Positions 12,017 through 23,094 of a DNA stretch of 64,000 nucleotides are shown piece by piece; positions within the stretch are counted from its first letter, which is position 1, and the number at the start of each line of letters is the position of its first letter. The DNA is from Isoetes taiwanensis (Eukaryota > Streptophyta > Lycopodiopsida > Isoetales > Isoetaceae). The notes below the pieces were generated by a model that saw nothing but the letters and a program-made list of their open reading frames with translations, searched no databases and was not told the origin of the DNA. The DNA lies in assembly GCA_021234155.1 (NCBI GenBank), contig JAJEKV010000026.1, forward strand, positions 3,768,644-3,832,643, given 5' to 3'. Both the position numbers and the translations under genes were made by a program.

Positions 12017-12673
12017 AGAGCCTCTACGCGACCTCTTATTTCGCTTTTATGCTCATTTTATGATCGGGGAGCTCATGATTTGAGAGATGTCAAATACCAG
12101 CTCTGCCTAAGGTTTTGATGGTATATCTAGCCTCTATAATGGCTTCGCTTAAGGTTTTTGTAATATGAAAAATTGGGCTTGAACCTCTACCAAAATAAAC
12201 TCAACGCCCTAGTAAGACTATAACCACCCAACCAAAGGAGCTAATGTGAGTAATTTTATCTTAAATCTATATTTTTTATAATAACACATTGAATTATTTT
12301 AGGATATATCATAAGCTCTCGAATTATATCTATATCAAATCCCCCTGAACCCCCTCGTTATTTTGCTACATATCTCTAAATGAGGGTGTTAATCTCAATA
12401 CTACAGCCATCGATTTGTCATCCTACGCCTGATGGTGTTGAGCCTGCACTCCTCTCGCTTTTATTTATGCTCATTTATCATTGGGGCACAGAATCCGCCA
12501 TGCCTTACACTACTTTGACCAATCTAATCAAAGGAGCTAATGTGAGTATTTTATCTTAAATCTATGTTTTTTTATAATAACACATTGAATCGCTTTTAGG
12601 GATATGGTCTATGGTTTCAGGAATTATATCCATATCAAATCCCCCCGAACCCTCAGCTTATTTTTGCTATATA
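12017..12673. repeat. Diverged direct duplication, core about 140 bp
   Basis: The core copies are about 12236-12373 and 12530-12673. Both run AAAGGAGCTAATGTGAGTA, then ATCTTAAATCTAT, then TTATAATAACACATTGAAT, then GAATTATATCYATATCAAAT, and end in a C-run followed by GAACCC and TTTTGCTA. Weaker similarity extends left, around TCGCTTTTAT...TGCTCATTTAT, to about 12019 and 12440. The offset of about 295 bp and the scattered changes suggest an old tandem duplication. Confidence 0.8.
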
Positions 12674-13179
12674 TTTGACTCCAGCTTTTTCTTGCACTTA
12701 CTCCCCGCCTCGCTCTAGGATTTCCTTTTAGCTTTATTCTCTATTATCTCAAGACTTGCTATTAAATTGGATCCGGAGGTGGCATTGTGTGTTATTATTG
12801 AGCTTTTAGGTGCGCATTCCTTACTTAGCTTTTTGATTCATGTCTTTAGTGTTTTGGTCTTGTGTTTATTCGCGGTGTCTCTCATCTTCTATCTAGGGAA
12901 ATGTTTTGTATTCTTTTGACCATGTATATTTGTTTGATTATTTACATTATGTGTACCCAAAGACCGCGACATCAATTGTTCTTTTTCCGCGTTTCATCAT
13001 TTTCCTCCTTCCACTTTTCATTAATATAGTCATGGGTCTCTATTCAGCCAGAGTCCTTGTTTTTCCCATTTATTCTATTGTGCTCGCCACTCTTTGGTTC
13101 TATTCTAATAATTCTCGCTTGCCGCCTATTAAGTAACAATGGTTTCTTTGATGATACCCGGATGGCTTGTGTTAAATTT
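12674..13179. other. Intergenic stretch
   Basis: No supportable feature. A frame of 76 codons rich in Phe and Leu near 12906 has no recognisable domain. Confidence 0.5.
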
Positions 13180-14636
13180 CAACAAAACCTCCCCAACTTT
13201 CCACCTAAAAACCTCCCCAACTTTCTTTCCCCTAAAACCTCCCCACCCTTCCAAACCTCCCCCATTTTTCGAACGATTATTCGGCCCAAAACAACCGGTG
13301 AAAGCACTTTGTCGATCTGGGCACATGGCGCTCTAACTGGCTGGATCCTTGAAATTGAACTGGCCAAATCAGACCTTCCATGCTTAAAACAAAGGCGCTC
13401 AATTCTAGATGTTATACTAAGAGGCTCTTCCTCAAAACTTAAACATAATCGGACACTAAGACTTTGAAACTGATCCTTGAAACCGCAGCGCAGACCCAAA
13501 TCCCCTCAGCTTTCCTTGTTCCCCCTCGTCAGGTTTGTCCAACACAAGTAGAAGGGGAGCACGTCAATGATGTTTTTAGTGGCGAATATTCGCAAAAGAC
13601 GGATTTTTAAGGATTTTTAAAAATTTCCTACGAATGTTTAGTAGGTTATGTATCCCATTTTTATTAGAAATATTCGGCCTCTAAGTTGGATACAAAGTCG
13701 CCCTTCCATGAAGACATTCAGCCATATAATCGAACCTAGATGGAAGGACCGCTTCCCCAATTTATAGCTTGCTTTACTAAAACCCAGTATTCATCCCGGC
13801 TTGTACAAATATCGCCTTTGAGCCGCCAAGCAATATCGTTTCTCATAGTTATTCCTGAGATTTGTGTGACTTGATGGAGTTTTCCTTGTTACCGCGGTAA
13901 TGTATTTCATGGGATCAATTTGGTTTTAGAATTGAGATGACCTAGATTTCCCATAAACACTTCATTTTATGTCATGAATTCAAATCTATTTCTACTTTTA
14001 TTATAAAGTTTTAGTAACAAAAATAATTCGCCAAATGCTGATGAAAAGAAATGTGAATTATTTAACATATTCTATTAAAATTAATCTTTTATTCTTCTTT
14101 GCATCTTCGGGCCATCCATTCTACATATAAATTGCATTGAAAAATAAATAAAGCATCCCCGAGCACGTCCCTTATTGCACTCCTTATTCAAAATTGCTCT
14201 TTATCTAAAACCGTAGGCGTGAGTAGAAGAGCTTTTTGAAATGTTTAGCACTTAAATGAAGAAATTGAATATAATTTTTGAAATCGCTAGTTACAAAGCT
14301 ACCAGAATCTTCAATGGATTTTTCCAAACACCGTGGATCGATCAAAATATTGTGAATCGATTTCGTACCTGTGCTCGCCAAAGAGAGACACTGAACAGAA
14401 ATTATAACTGGAAAAGGTAACTCAAAATAGAATTAGAATGTACACGAAAAAGAAGGGATTAAATCTAGCCGTAGTATCGTAGATAAAAAAAGATAATATA
14501 TTCTGGGATTTTGTGGAAACCTCCCTAAGTTATTCCTCTTGGAAACCTCCCAAGTTAGCAATGAGTGGAAACCTCCCTAGGATTTGCCTGAAAGATGGGG
14601 AGGTTTCCACAAGAGGAAAATTGACGAGGTTTCCAT
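13180..14636. mobile_element. Probable TIR DNA transposon, non-autonomous
   Basis: The left end carries AAAACCTCCCCAACTTTCC, then a second AAAACCTCCCCAACTTTC. The right end, read on the minus strand, has GGAAACCTCGTCAATTTTCC, then GGAAACCTCCCCATCTTTC. The two ends therefore align over about 46 bases as inverted repeats with the same internal period. No transposase is visible and I found no clear target duplication, so the exact ends and the superfamily (Mutator-like is my guess) are uncertain. Confidence 0.5.
14514..14634. repeat. Imperfect inverted repeat inside the right end
   Basis: GGAAACCTCCCTAAGTTATT...CTTGGAAACCTCCC pairs with GGGGAGGTTTCCACAAGAGG...GAGGTTTCC, so the right terminal block is itself a hairpin. 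This suggests duplicated, inverted terminal sequence. Confidence 0.7.
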
Positions 14637-16680
14637 TCTTGGGACTCTAACCCAATTCCGGCATATATAATTTGATCGTATTGTGAATGTGTCCTACCTA
14701 ATAAAAAAATTATGGCTGGTTTGCAGGTTCAAAAGAAGTGCTAGGGCATGCGGCTTCCCTCAAGAAATTTATAGCAACAACTTTTGGTTCTAACCTTTGA
14801 TAGGATCTCCCTAATGTATGCTAGAAAGGAGAAGAACAAGAATATGGTAATCGTGGCGGTTGTGTAAATCGGAAGGAAATCAATGCAAATATATTTGAGC
14901 GCAATGTATCCTAAATGAAAGAATAAAATTTATAGATTCAAAGCAGAACCCACCACATCCTTATTCCAGATTATTGGCCAAAGCATTGGGCATAAAATCA
15001 ACAGAACACAAAATTTTAAGTGTGCTCAAAAGGTACATCCTAGACTATATCCGCACACTAATACATGAGTTTGTACGTGATCAAGAACAACATGCAATAC
15101 AATCACATATGATTATAAGCACTCAATGTTGATATATGCACTCAATTATTAAGAGAAAAGCTCACAAATTAGATAACAAAATAAAAAGGGAGGAAAAAGA
15201 ACATAGCAAGGTCTCAAGAGCACAATGTGACAAACAAAATGCAATGTTGAGCATGGAGTGGCTGAGCTCAACTCAGACACCAGACCATCCCCCCTTTTTT
15301 AGGGTAAGAATATGTACTATATATACAAGAATCTTATCTATTAATCTACTAATAATATTTCTCTCCTAAAATTCTCTCGAAGTTTAGGGGTAAAGAGGTA
15401 TGTGAAAGGTAAGGAGTTGGGGTAAAGTGGTATTAAACATAATCGGCTTGATGGAATCATGTGTGTTTTCAATGCCTTTTAAGTACGTGCTGTGCCAGGA
15501 TTTGTATTTCTGACCTTTGTTGATTTACATGTTGGTTTGAATGTTTCGCTTTTGGGGTACTTCAACATGTAGACACTCATTGTAATAGAAGACATCTCAA
15601 TCAGATGAAATTTGAATCAGGTTTTAGATCGTTTTGTTACTCAAAAAGAAATATCAAATTCCTAAAATGAGTGTCACAAGGTATCAGAATATCTCATTAA
15701 AGCTCTATATTTGTATCAAGGCTTAATACTTAAAATTATACCAGTTTTCCAGATTTCATTTAGCAAAAAAATATACCTCCACATCTCGCTAATATCGAAT
15801 CACGTCGGTAATGAATTGACATAAGAACAAACTCAATCACCGCTGGTAAGAAGCAGTATAGATAATTAAGTTGTATTCTCAAATGCATCCCTAAAGAAAT
15901 ATACCGCGATAGTAGTTTTACTTAAACAAATAGATGCACGATGTTTACGTCACTTGGTATAAGCAACCCACATACTTGTCTATGAAAAGAATTATATTGT
16001 GCTCCAACTAAACAATTTAACTGGGCCAATGATCCAAATTTTAGCTATTCTCACTAATAGATACGTTATTTCTTCCTATGCTTATTCAGTAAAAACAACT
16101 CGCGATACCCTCAATAATGTAAAGCATTATATCAAAACATAAAAAACACATTCTTAGAATGGGTCCTATGATAGCATATATGTCGGCCAGTGAAGTGGTG
16201 TTCTCATTGAGCTCTGTAAAATCATTGAGTACAAATTGATTCCCCTACCCGAGGTAGAAACTTTTGGAAAACTAAAAAATTCAATGCTCCAAGACTTGAC
16301 AATCATCGAGAGCATGACAAAACTAAAAAATACAAGATAAAAGATGGTTCATCTCTCATCTGCCGCTTAGTCCATACAAAGTAGTAAACCTGCTACCGCT
16401 TCACATCTGGATGAAAACTCCTGCCTTTGGGTTTTCGAGAAAACCCTAATGAGGTTCTTGCCAACACTCTTGGCAGCCACCGAACGCCCCACTGTATATA
16501 ACTGAAACAACCGCCAAATAGTTGAAGCATGACCTCAAGACACCCACAACAGATTATCTTAAAAATAACCTCAGAAATATAATGAAAAAGAAAAATAAAT
16601 CCTTCAGAAGTTAGATGCCTCTAAGCAAGAACTACTGATATGGTGCTCTGGGAGTGGCTTTTGGTATGAAATAATATTTA
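14637..16680. other. Intergenic stretch
   Basis: AT-rich, with no supportable gene. A short block GGGTCCTATGATA near 16160 recurs near 17574. Confidence 0.5.
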
Positions 16681-17050
16681 AAATGTCACACACTAGCACC
16701 TTCAGTGATACACCCAACCACCAAAAGGGCGGATCCTTCATGAAACGTTTATCCTGATAGGCCCCAACCTTCCGTGTTTTAGTCCCATATCCAGACCTAT
16801 ATGTCAATCCCTCCCTTCCCCGAGATGTTTAACCTCCTCGCATGTGAACACAATTCAATGTTGCCACGAGAATGAACAATAATCATCGTTAAGTTAATGA
16901 GAATTGCACCTTGCTCATACCAAATGTCACACACTCAGTAAATTTAATGATAACTGCCAACACACCAAAAGGGCGGATCCTTCAAGGAAATCGTTATTCC
17001 ATAGGCCCAACCTTACAGCTTTTTATCCCATACCCCATAGACTATATCAA
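16681..17050. repeat. Direct duplication, two copies of about 127 bp
   Basis: Copies at 16681-16806 and 16922-17050 share AAATGTCACACACT, ACCAAAAGGGCGGATCCTTC, ATAGGCCC.AACCTT and TATCCCATA..CCA, in order. The copies are 241 bp apart. Non-coding. Confidence 0.85.
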
Positions 17051-19363
17051 ACGCACTACACGCGAATATAAAAGAGATATATATAGCAAGACACCAAGGC
17101 CTCCGTGGCCACACCAGAAAAGAAAGATCACTAACCAATCGAGAACCATCCATGAATGACCATCAGCAGAAAAGACTTATTAGTGTCAAGGCTATAATGC
17201 CACACCTAGAGAAAAACAAAAAGTAATATGCCTCAAGGTCAGAATGCCATGCCGAAAGAATATAAAGTGATAAATATCCTTGAAGGCTACACTATCACAC
17301 CCAAGAGAAATGAAGAAACGATTTTTTAATAACATAGAAAAGAAATAGAAAATCAACATGACCAAAAAAGCCAAGAATCCATCGTGGGAGGGTGAGGAAA
17401 AACTGCAGGATAGAGAAGAAGGAGAAAAATGAATGTAGCCATGAGAATGTCATGACCGAAAATGGAAAGGAGTGTAATAAATAGGAGGTGTAAAAAGGGC
17501 GCCCCTCATCCAAATCTAACGCTTGCCTCTATTACTTACACGGGTTTCTACCGGGTGGGTATTCCTAAAGGATGGGTCCTATGATAAGCCATATATACCA
17601 ATAGAAGAGGAACAAATCTCAAAACCTAATCAGCCCAATTGGAAACATGGCTGAAAGAGTGCTAAAATCCAAGCTTACAAGGCTACTAGAATAAAAGAGA
17701 CATAATGGACCTGGATAAGGACTGACAGGGACACATGGAGCAAGTGGAACGAAGCAAATATGAGACAACAAATTTCAAAAATACTCAAAGACATGGAATG
17801 AAGAATAAAGCGCCCGGGATGAGTTATGGAATGAAGTAAAATGAAGGAGATACTTTTCTGGGTTGAAAAGCACAGAGGAAGCCGACAAATAGAAAAAATG
17901 AAGTCAACAAACCATTAGGAGCCAAGCGAAGGGGATAATGAGACTCCATGAATAATACACCAATGGGACAAAGAAACGTAAGAGATGGTTAATCAATGTA
18001 AAAGAGCAACAGAGACTACCGTGAGTAAGTAAGCAAGTAAAGGAAGCAAGAAACCCAGAAACTAATGGAGCAAAGAGAAATGAATCAGCGTAAATGCAGG
18101 TTGGGGTGAAGGTTATATGGGATGAGTAGTTGTGATGGACGGAGACTTATTTTTGAGCATGATTGCCCTTGAGCTGGGTTTGTTAAGATATGAACAAAAA
18201 GTTGCTTAGTGCTTAGTGCGCCATACATTTAGAGGTGCGATGAGCGGCGTGAATCTTTAGTAAGCATGGACGTGTATTTACAATGGCATTGCATGATTGT
18301 AATTCAAAATGCTATGTGATAGGCTACATGACATTATCAACTGCTACAAAGATTTTCGTCTGATGACGGCATTACTGCATTGTCGAGCCGTGATATACCT
18401 GACCGCCATTACGCTATACCACGTGCATATCCGCGCAGATATCCAGAACCTTGATATGCTATAGCCATGCCCAAAAAAAAAAAATAATAATCGCGCTTTT
18501 GTGGACAACGGATTTTGCCGTTTAAGGTCGGCTATAACATGCCCACGTCCATACGCATCGCGATGTAAGTATCAAGGGTACCTTGATACCTATCATTAAG
18601 ACATGAACCGGTAGCGTGCTTTGCACTTAAAAATTATGCAAACTACGCATATGGATTCCTCAAAAGTAGGGTCCTGTCTGTGGAGTTGGTGCAAGGCTCC
18701 GCCTAACTCCTGGATGACTTTGTTGCATATTGCTGTCCACTTGGGATACAAGATAATTGCTCGAGAAAGTCAAACAATAGCGCTTGATGATTCTTTGTTC
18801 TTGTACCCAACATACATAAGTGGGTAGAGACTACTCTAAGCGATGGTGCAATAGTGGAAATGTCATTAGATGTTTGAATTTATCTTCCTTTTTAGTTGTG
18901 AAGTGTTTAAGAGTAGTTTGCACTAGGGATGGGGTTGCGGTATGTTTTTAAAGATCCTTCCGTGACAATGCGATTATTTTGGTAAGAATGCCAGCAACAC
19001 AAAGAAATGGTCTAGCGATGCAAAGCGAGATCTTTCTTGAAGGAATACAGCTCATAAAAGTATTACAAAAGGGTTAGATGTGGTAAGCAAGGGTAAGAAC
19101 CATGAGAAAGAAGAAACATGAAGCATGAAACATAGAAAACAATGTCACCTTCACATTTCATTTGGGAGTCACATGCATATTTATGAGCCTTCTTTTTCTT
19201 CGTTGTGTTGTAGAGTGTATAGAGCTCAGCCATAAAGTTAAAGAGTGTAGGTTGTGTTGTGTGAGTTGATTAAACTGACATCAATTGGCTTTTTATAAAG
19301 TAAATACCATGCTTACTAATTTGGGGCATCCGTGATCATGTATTACTTGAGTTTAGCAGAAAG
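17051..19363. other. Intergenic stretch
   Basis: No supportable gene. Contains an A-run near 18473 and the near-palindrome TATCAAGGGTACCTTGATA near 18570. Confidence 0.5.
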
Positions 19364-19419
19364 CATAATAAAATTCATGCAACAAGTTCTACATAATAAA
19401 ATTCATGCAACAAGTTCTA
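19364..19419. repeat. Perfect two-copy tandem repeat, 28 bp unit
   Basis: The unit begins CATAATAAAATTCATGCAAC and occurs at 19364-19391 and 19392-19419 without a mismatch, which points to a young duplication. Confidence 0.95.
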
Positions 19420-20334
19420 CCAATTTTGTTTGAGATTGCTTTTTTTTAAAGATGATAAATGCCGTCATAACCTTCAATTGTATGATGGAATTTGATTTAG
19501 TATCTTGGAAACCATTATATACGCCAAAATTGGGCGTTAAATTAAATAAGTTTTTTCTATAAGTTTAAAGGATGCAATCTATGAATATGTCAAAATTTGA
19601 TGATGCAGTTGTGAAGTTTCTGTAATGTACCACACTAGCGAACAAATGACACGGGATGTGTTGATGCTAACCCTTCACCTAGAATAAAAAATACAAATGA
19701 ACCATAACATAAAGAAAAGGAACTTGCAGATTCCAAGCAAAAGGTAATTTAATTGGTTGAACTGCATCAAACTTATCCTACATAAGGAGTGCATCCTCTG
19801 TGGATGTGATGGACTTTAAGCCGGTATCCACCGTATTGCTCCTTTCATTTTGAAACGGTATCATTTATGTCAAACAAAATGAACTGTGATGATTTTAAAG
19901 TTTCAACATATATCTTTAAAATAAAAGAACCAGCAGTCTGCCAACTCAACCTTTATAGAATTTTCCTGCATGTAGCTAGTGCATAAAACTGCCTCATCAA
20001 GCCATGGTAGGTGACGCTACATCCGGCATTTTGTAAATAATAGAAGATACAAATGTAATAAGACACCTAAACAACCATCGCAGAACGTCAGAGATGCACT
20101 GAAGCTAACCTTCACCTTTACTACAAGCACCAAAAATCAATGCAAGAACAATGAAAATATAGAGCACACTGCTTCCTCTAAAACTAATATAAAAGCTTGG
20201 TGAATACAAAACGTCAAGGTGAAGTTAGCTATGATCCTAATGGAATTTCAAGTTCAACCCTTCAATTTAATCACTCGCAGTTGCAAACATCGCTCCCAGT
20301 GAGGTGATTTAATGATGGGTCCATAGCTTCTTGT
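19420..20334. other. Intergenic stretch
   Basis: No supportable gene or repeat. Confidence 0.5.
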
Positions 20335-21130
20335 TCATATAAGGTCCAACATAAAGATGTTCTGCAAGTACGTCTTATGTCCCAATCTTTCTGGGCAATG
20401 GAGGTAGGTGACCCAAAGGGCCAGTATCAACGCTATAAACAATAGAATTCCTTCCCTTTTAGGCTGCAAAACACCAAGTTTCCACTCCCACAAATCTCTA
20501 AGCCTGTTCACAGTTGAGTACATGTCATCCCACAGCTCTGGAGGGCATCCCGGTAACCTCATTCAAATTTCAAGACATGTGCATGGATCCTCTTCCCTGT
20601 CCAACCGCCAATGTGCTTGTGCATGCACTACAATGCTTACGTAAGAAATCCTAATAGGTTCTGCTATTTTCCCTGCCGTATTTCTAGAAGTAAAAAGCCT
20701 TGACAGCGGCTCCAGCATCCAAATTACGGCATCCTATAATCATTCTGTTCCATGAAATTATATCTCAATTTCCCATGCTCTCAAAAAACTTTAATGGCAC
20801 TAATTAAACTTCTCGAAATTTTGCTTACATGTCAACAAGGCATTTCCAATGATAGTAGACTTTATATCCAGCTTTGAGAGCTGCAGCATGCAGATGCTTT
20901 CGCTATAGCCTACCGACGCCTAACCGTACATGTCCCCAGCCAACATTGATAAACGAATGTCATTTGGTCTTGTATCTTCCCATTCCATCTGGAGTGAATA
21001 GCTCCAGCACTGCTTTTCTATTCTCTGTTCGTATTATCCTGCAATTAATGCAGTTCTACAAACGGCCGCCTTTAATGGGCATCCTATCAAATACTTTCTG
21101 CAAATATGCTTCCATAGAGAAATGAAAATC
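20335..21130 (-). pseudogene. Decayed pentatricopeptide-repeat (PPR) gene
   Basis: Reading right to left, blocks of a plant PPR protein of the PLS class appear. They are KVFDRMPIK near 21100, TENRKAVLELF near 21010, HAAALKAGYK followed by LVDM near 20870, then FFESMGN.DIISWNRMIIGC near 20740, and IHAHVLKFE near 20570. These match the pattern VFD.MP..., ALELF, .(I)HA..(I/L)K.G, N.L(V/I)DMY, VFE.M...D(I/V)(I)SWN. Intact PPR proteins bind organellar RNA in plastids or mitochondria. Here stops and 1-base shifts break nearly every repeat, and no amino-terminal targeting region or DYW tail is recognised. It is clearly non-functional. Confidence 0.7.
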
Positions 21131-21843
21131 TGGGCCTTTTTACTACATATTGAATCAAATCAACATGGCTGCATTTCGAACTCTGTGAATTTTTCATCTT
21201 AAGGTTCATTGTCAATGTATATGTGTTCATCATAACCTACGCCCAGAATTCAGAATTAAATCATCTAAAGGTTCCCACGAAATGCATCTCAGTAGTATCT
21301 AAACCCACAAAGCTACACAAAGTTATCAAAGGACAGAAAACCTTTGTCAATGAATCTATAGAATTAAAATATTTCATGTGACTAGTCAATTTTACAATGC
21401 ATAAGCTGTCTAACAGCCAAAGCTATCCTATAAGTCCAGAAGGAACACCCATGAAGCTACATGCTTCGAGATTTAGATTCTAACAATCAAGATAACATAT
21501 TTTTCAGAATGATCCTGTTGTCATAAGAATATTATGGAGGAAGTAGCCTTATGGGTGTGTGATTGTCTAAGCCTCTATCTAGAGAGGTGCATGAAGAAGA
21601 CATTGAACTCTAAAATATGTGACAAAATCATGTATGTATTAGCCAGCTTAAAACCTTAAATATTCATTAAAGTAATTTCGCCAAGATAAATGTTCGCCAA
21701 AACATTCCAGGTAGCTTATAAATGTTATTGTGCAAATTTGTCGCAAGAGCAGCAAGGATGGGTTCCTGATGGTGCACTGCCAGCGAATCAATTTATGCCA
21801 AAACAAAATCAAGAAATTAGAACCAGGGTATTAGTTTACTTAC
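21131..21843. other. Intergenic stretch
   Basis: No supportable feature. Confidence 0.4.
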
Positions 21844-21960
21844 CTGTGTAGTTTTCTCCTGCCAAGCCTCACAACCATATGAAGGCCATATTTCATGCAA
21901 CAGTTCTAGTCCTTGCACTGCCAGCATCTTTGAAAGTCCAAAGTCAGGAATGCAGATTTG
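21844..21960 (-). CDS. Orphan exon of 39 codons, unknown gene
   Basis: On the minus strand this stretch is bounded by TTGCAG on its 5' side and GTAAGT on its 3' side, both good splice sites. It is 117 bases, an exact multiple of three, and open in one frame: QICIPDFGLSKML...WPSYGCEAWQEKTTQ. It reads like real protein, with mixed charged and aromatic residues. I do not recognise the family. No neighbouring exon could be joined to it: the PPR relic lies downstream on the same strand and the CoA-ligase relic upstream. It may be a stranded exon of a third decayed gene, or a chance frame. Confidence 0.35.
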
Positions 21961-23094
21961 CTGCAAGTCTTCAAAAATAGCTTATCAAGGATACCACCAA
22001 ATCAAGAGCAAGAGGAAAAATGGCAGCTGCTACTTGCAGCGAGGCCCAGGCGCAAAGAAGGGATTCTACACGCGGCGCAATTCTCCCATCGCTGCATCTC
22101 CGAAGACCTTCACACCTAATGAATTTTCTTTACTTTCAATTTCCTAACCGTGAGATGCTAAAATAGACAGAGATCTAACGTGCACAAGTGACTAACTGGC
22201 CTTATGTGGCATGAAGACACGCGGGCATGCTTAGGAATGCAGGAAAGTGGGCAGTGGGGTTAGGCAACCCCAAGTAAAAAGAAGACAGGACAACGGAGCA
22301 ACAAAGAAGCCAAATGAGCATGTAACAGACTACCCAAACAAAAGGTCAGAATGGAACAATGCAGTAAGAGATGGAGAAGAGAGCTTAAAAACAGACTAAT
22401 CCACGAAAATGACTGAGATCAACAAAATAAAGATCCTAGCAACCTAGCAATAGAAAGGAAAGAAAGGAACCACACGAGGAAATATACAACTAATGGATTA
22501 ATAACATCAACAAAGTTAAATGGAACAAAGCCCAAGGAACTTAAATGCACGCAACAATTTCCAAACCCAGTAAATCAAACTGATTTTGCTTATGACAACC
22601 TGGATCTTGCAGAAAGACAAAAGCCAAAGACAAGCTGATTTGGGCTCGACCAAGTAGGCTCCCATCTAGGCAAAAACCAGACTATAAGGAGAGTTAAGGG
22701 GAATGGCATTTCCTTGTCTAGGATTGCCACTTTTGATCTAATGGTGCATCCCCATTAGCCTGATTTCTGGACCATATGGCAAAGCCAGCAGAAGCGCAAC
22801 TTTTTTTGAATGCTCCAGTAGTTGATCTAAAATCTCAAGCCTCAGACTTTCTTGTCTCTTTGTGATCAATTCAACCTTCTTGTGATCTTCTTTGTCCCCT
22901 TGTGATCAATCCAGCCCTCTGGTCTATGAGTGCGTTTAGATGACATGGCAAACCAAGGAAACCAAGAGAAATGGGAATGTTAAGAGCCTGGCGAGATCAG
23001 TAGTCGTGCTTTCCAAAAGAATTGAGAGATGCCTTGGGCATATAATACATGATGAGTTTCTGAAATTCGCCCTAATATGAACAGTCATTTGCAA
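21961..23094. other. Intergenic stretch
   Basis: No gene seen. A GC-richer patch lies near 22020-22100. Confidence 0.4.

Noticed and set aside
20408-20644. Plus-strand frame of 78 codons over the PPR relic
   Set aside because: It is the complement of PPR-like sequence on the minus strand and has no domain of its own.
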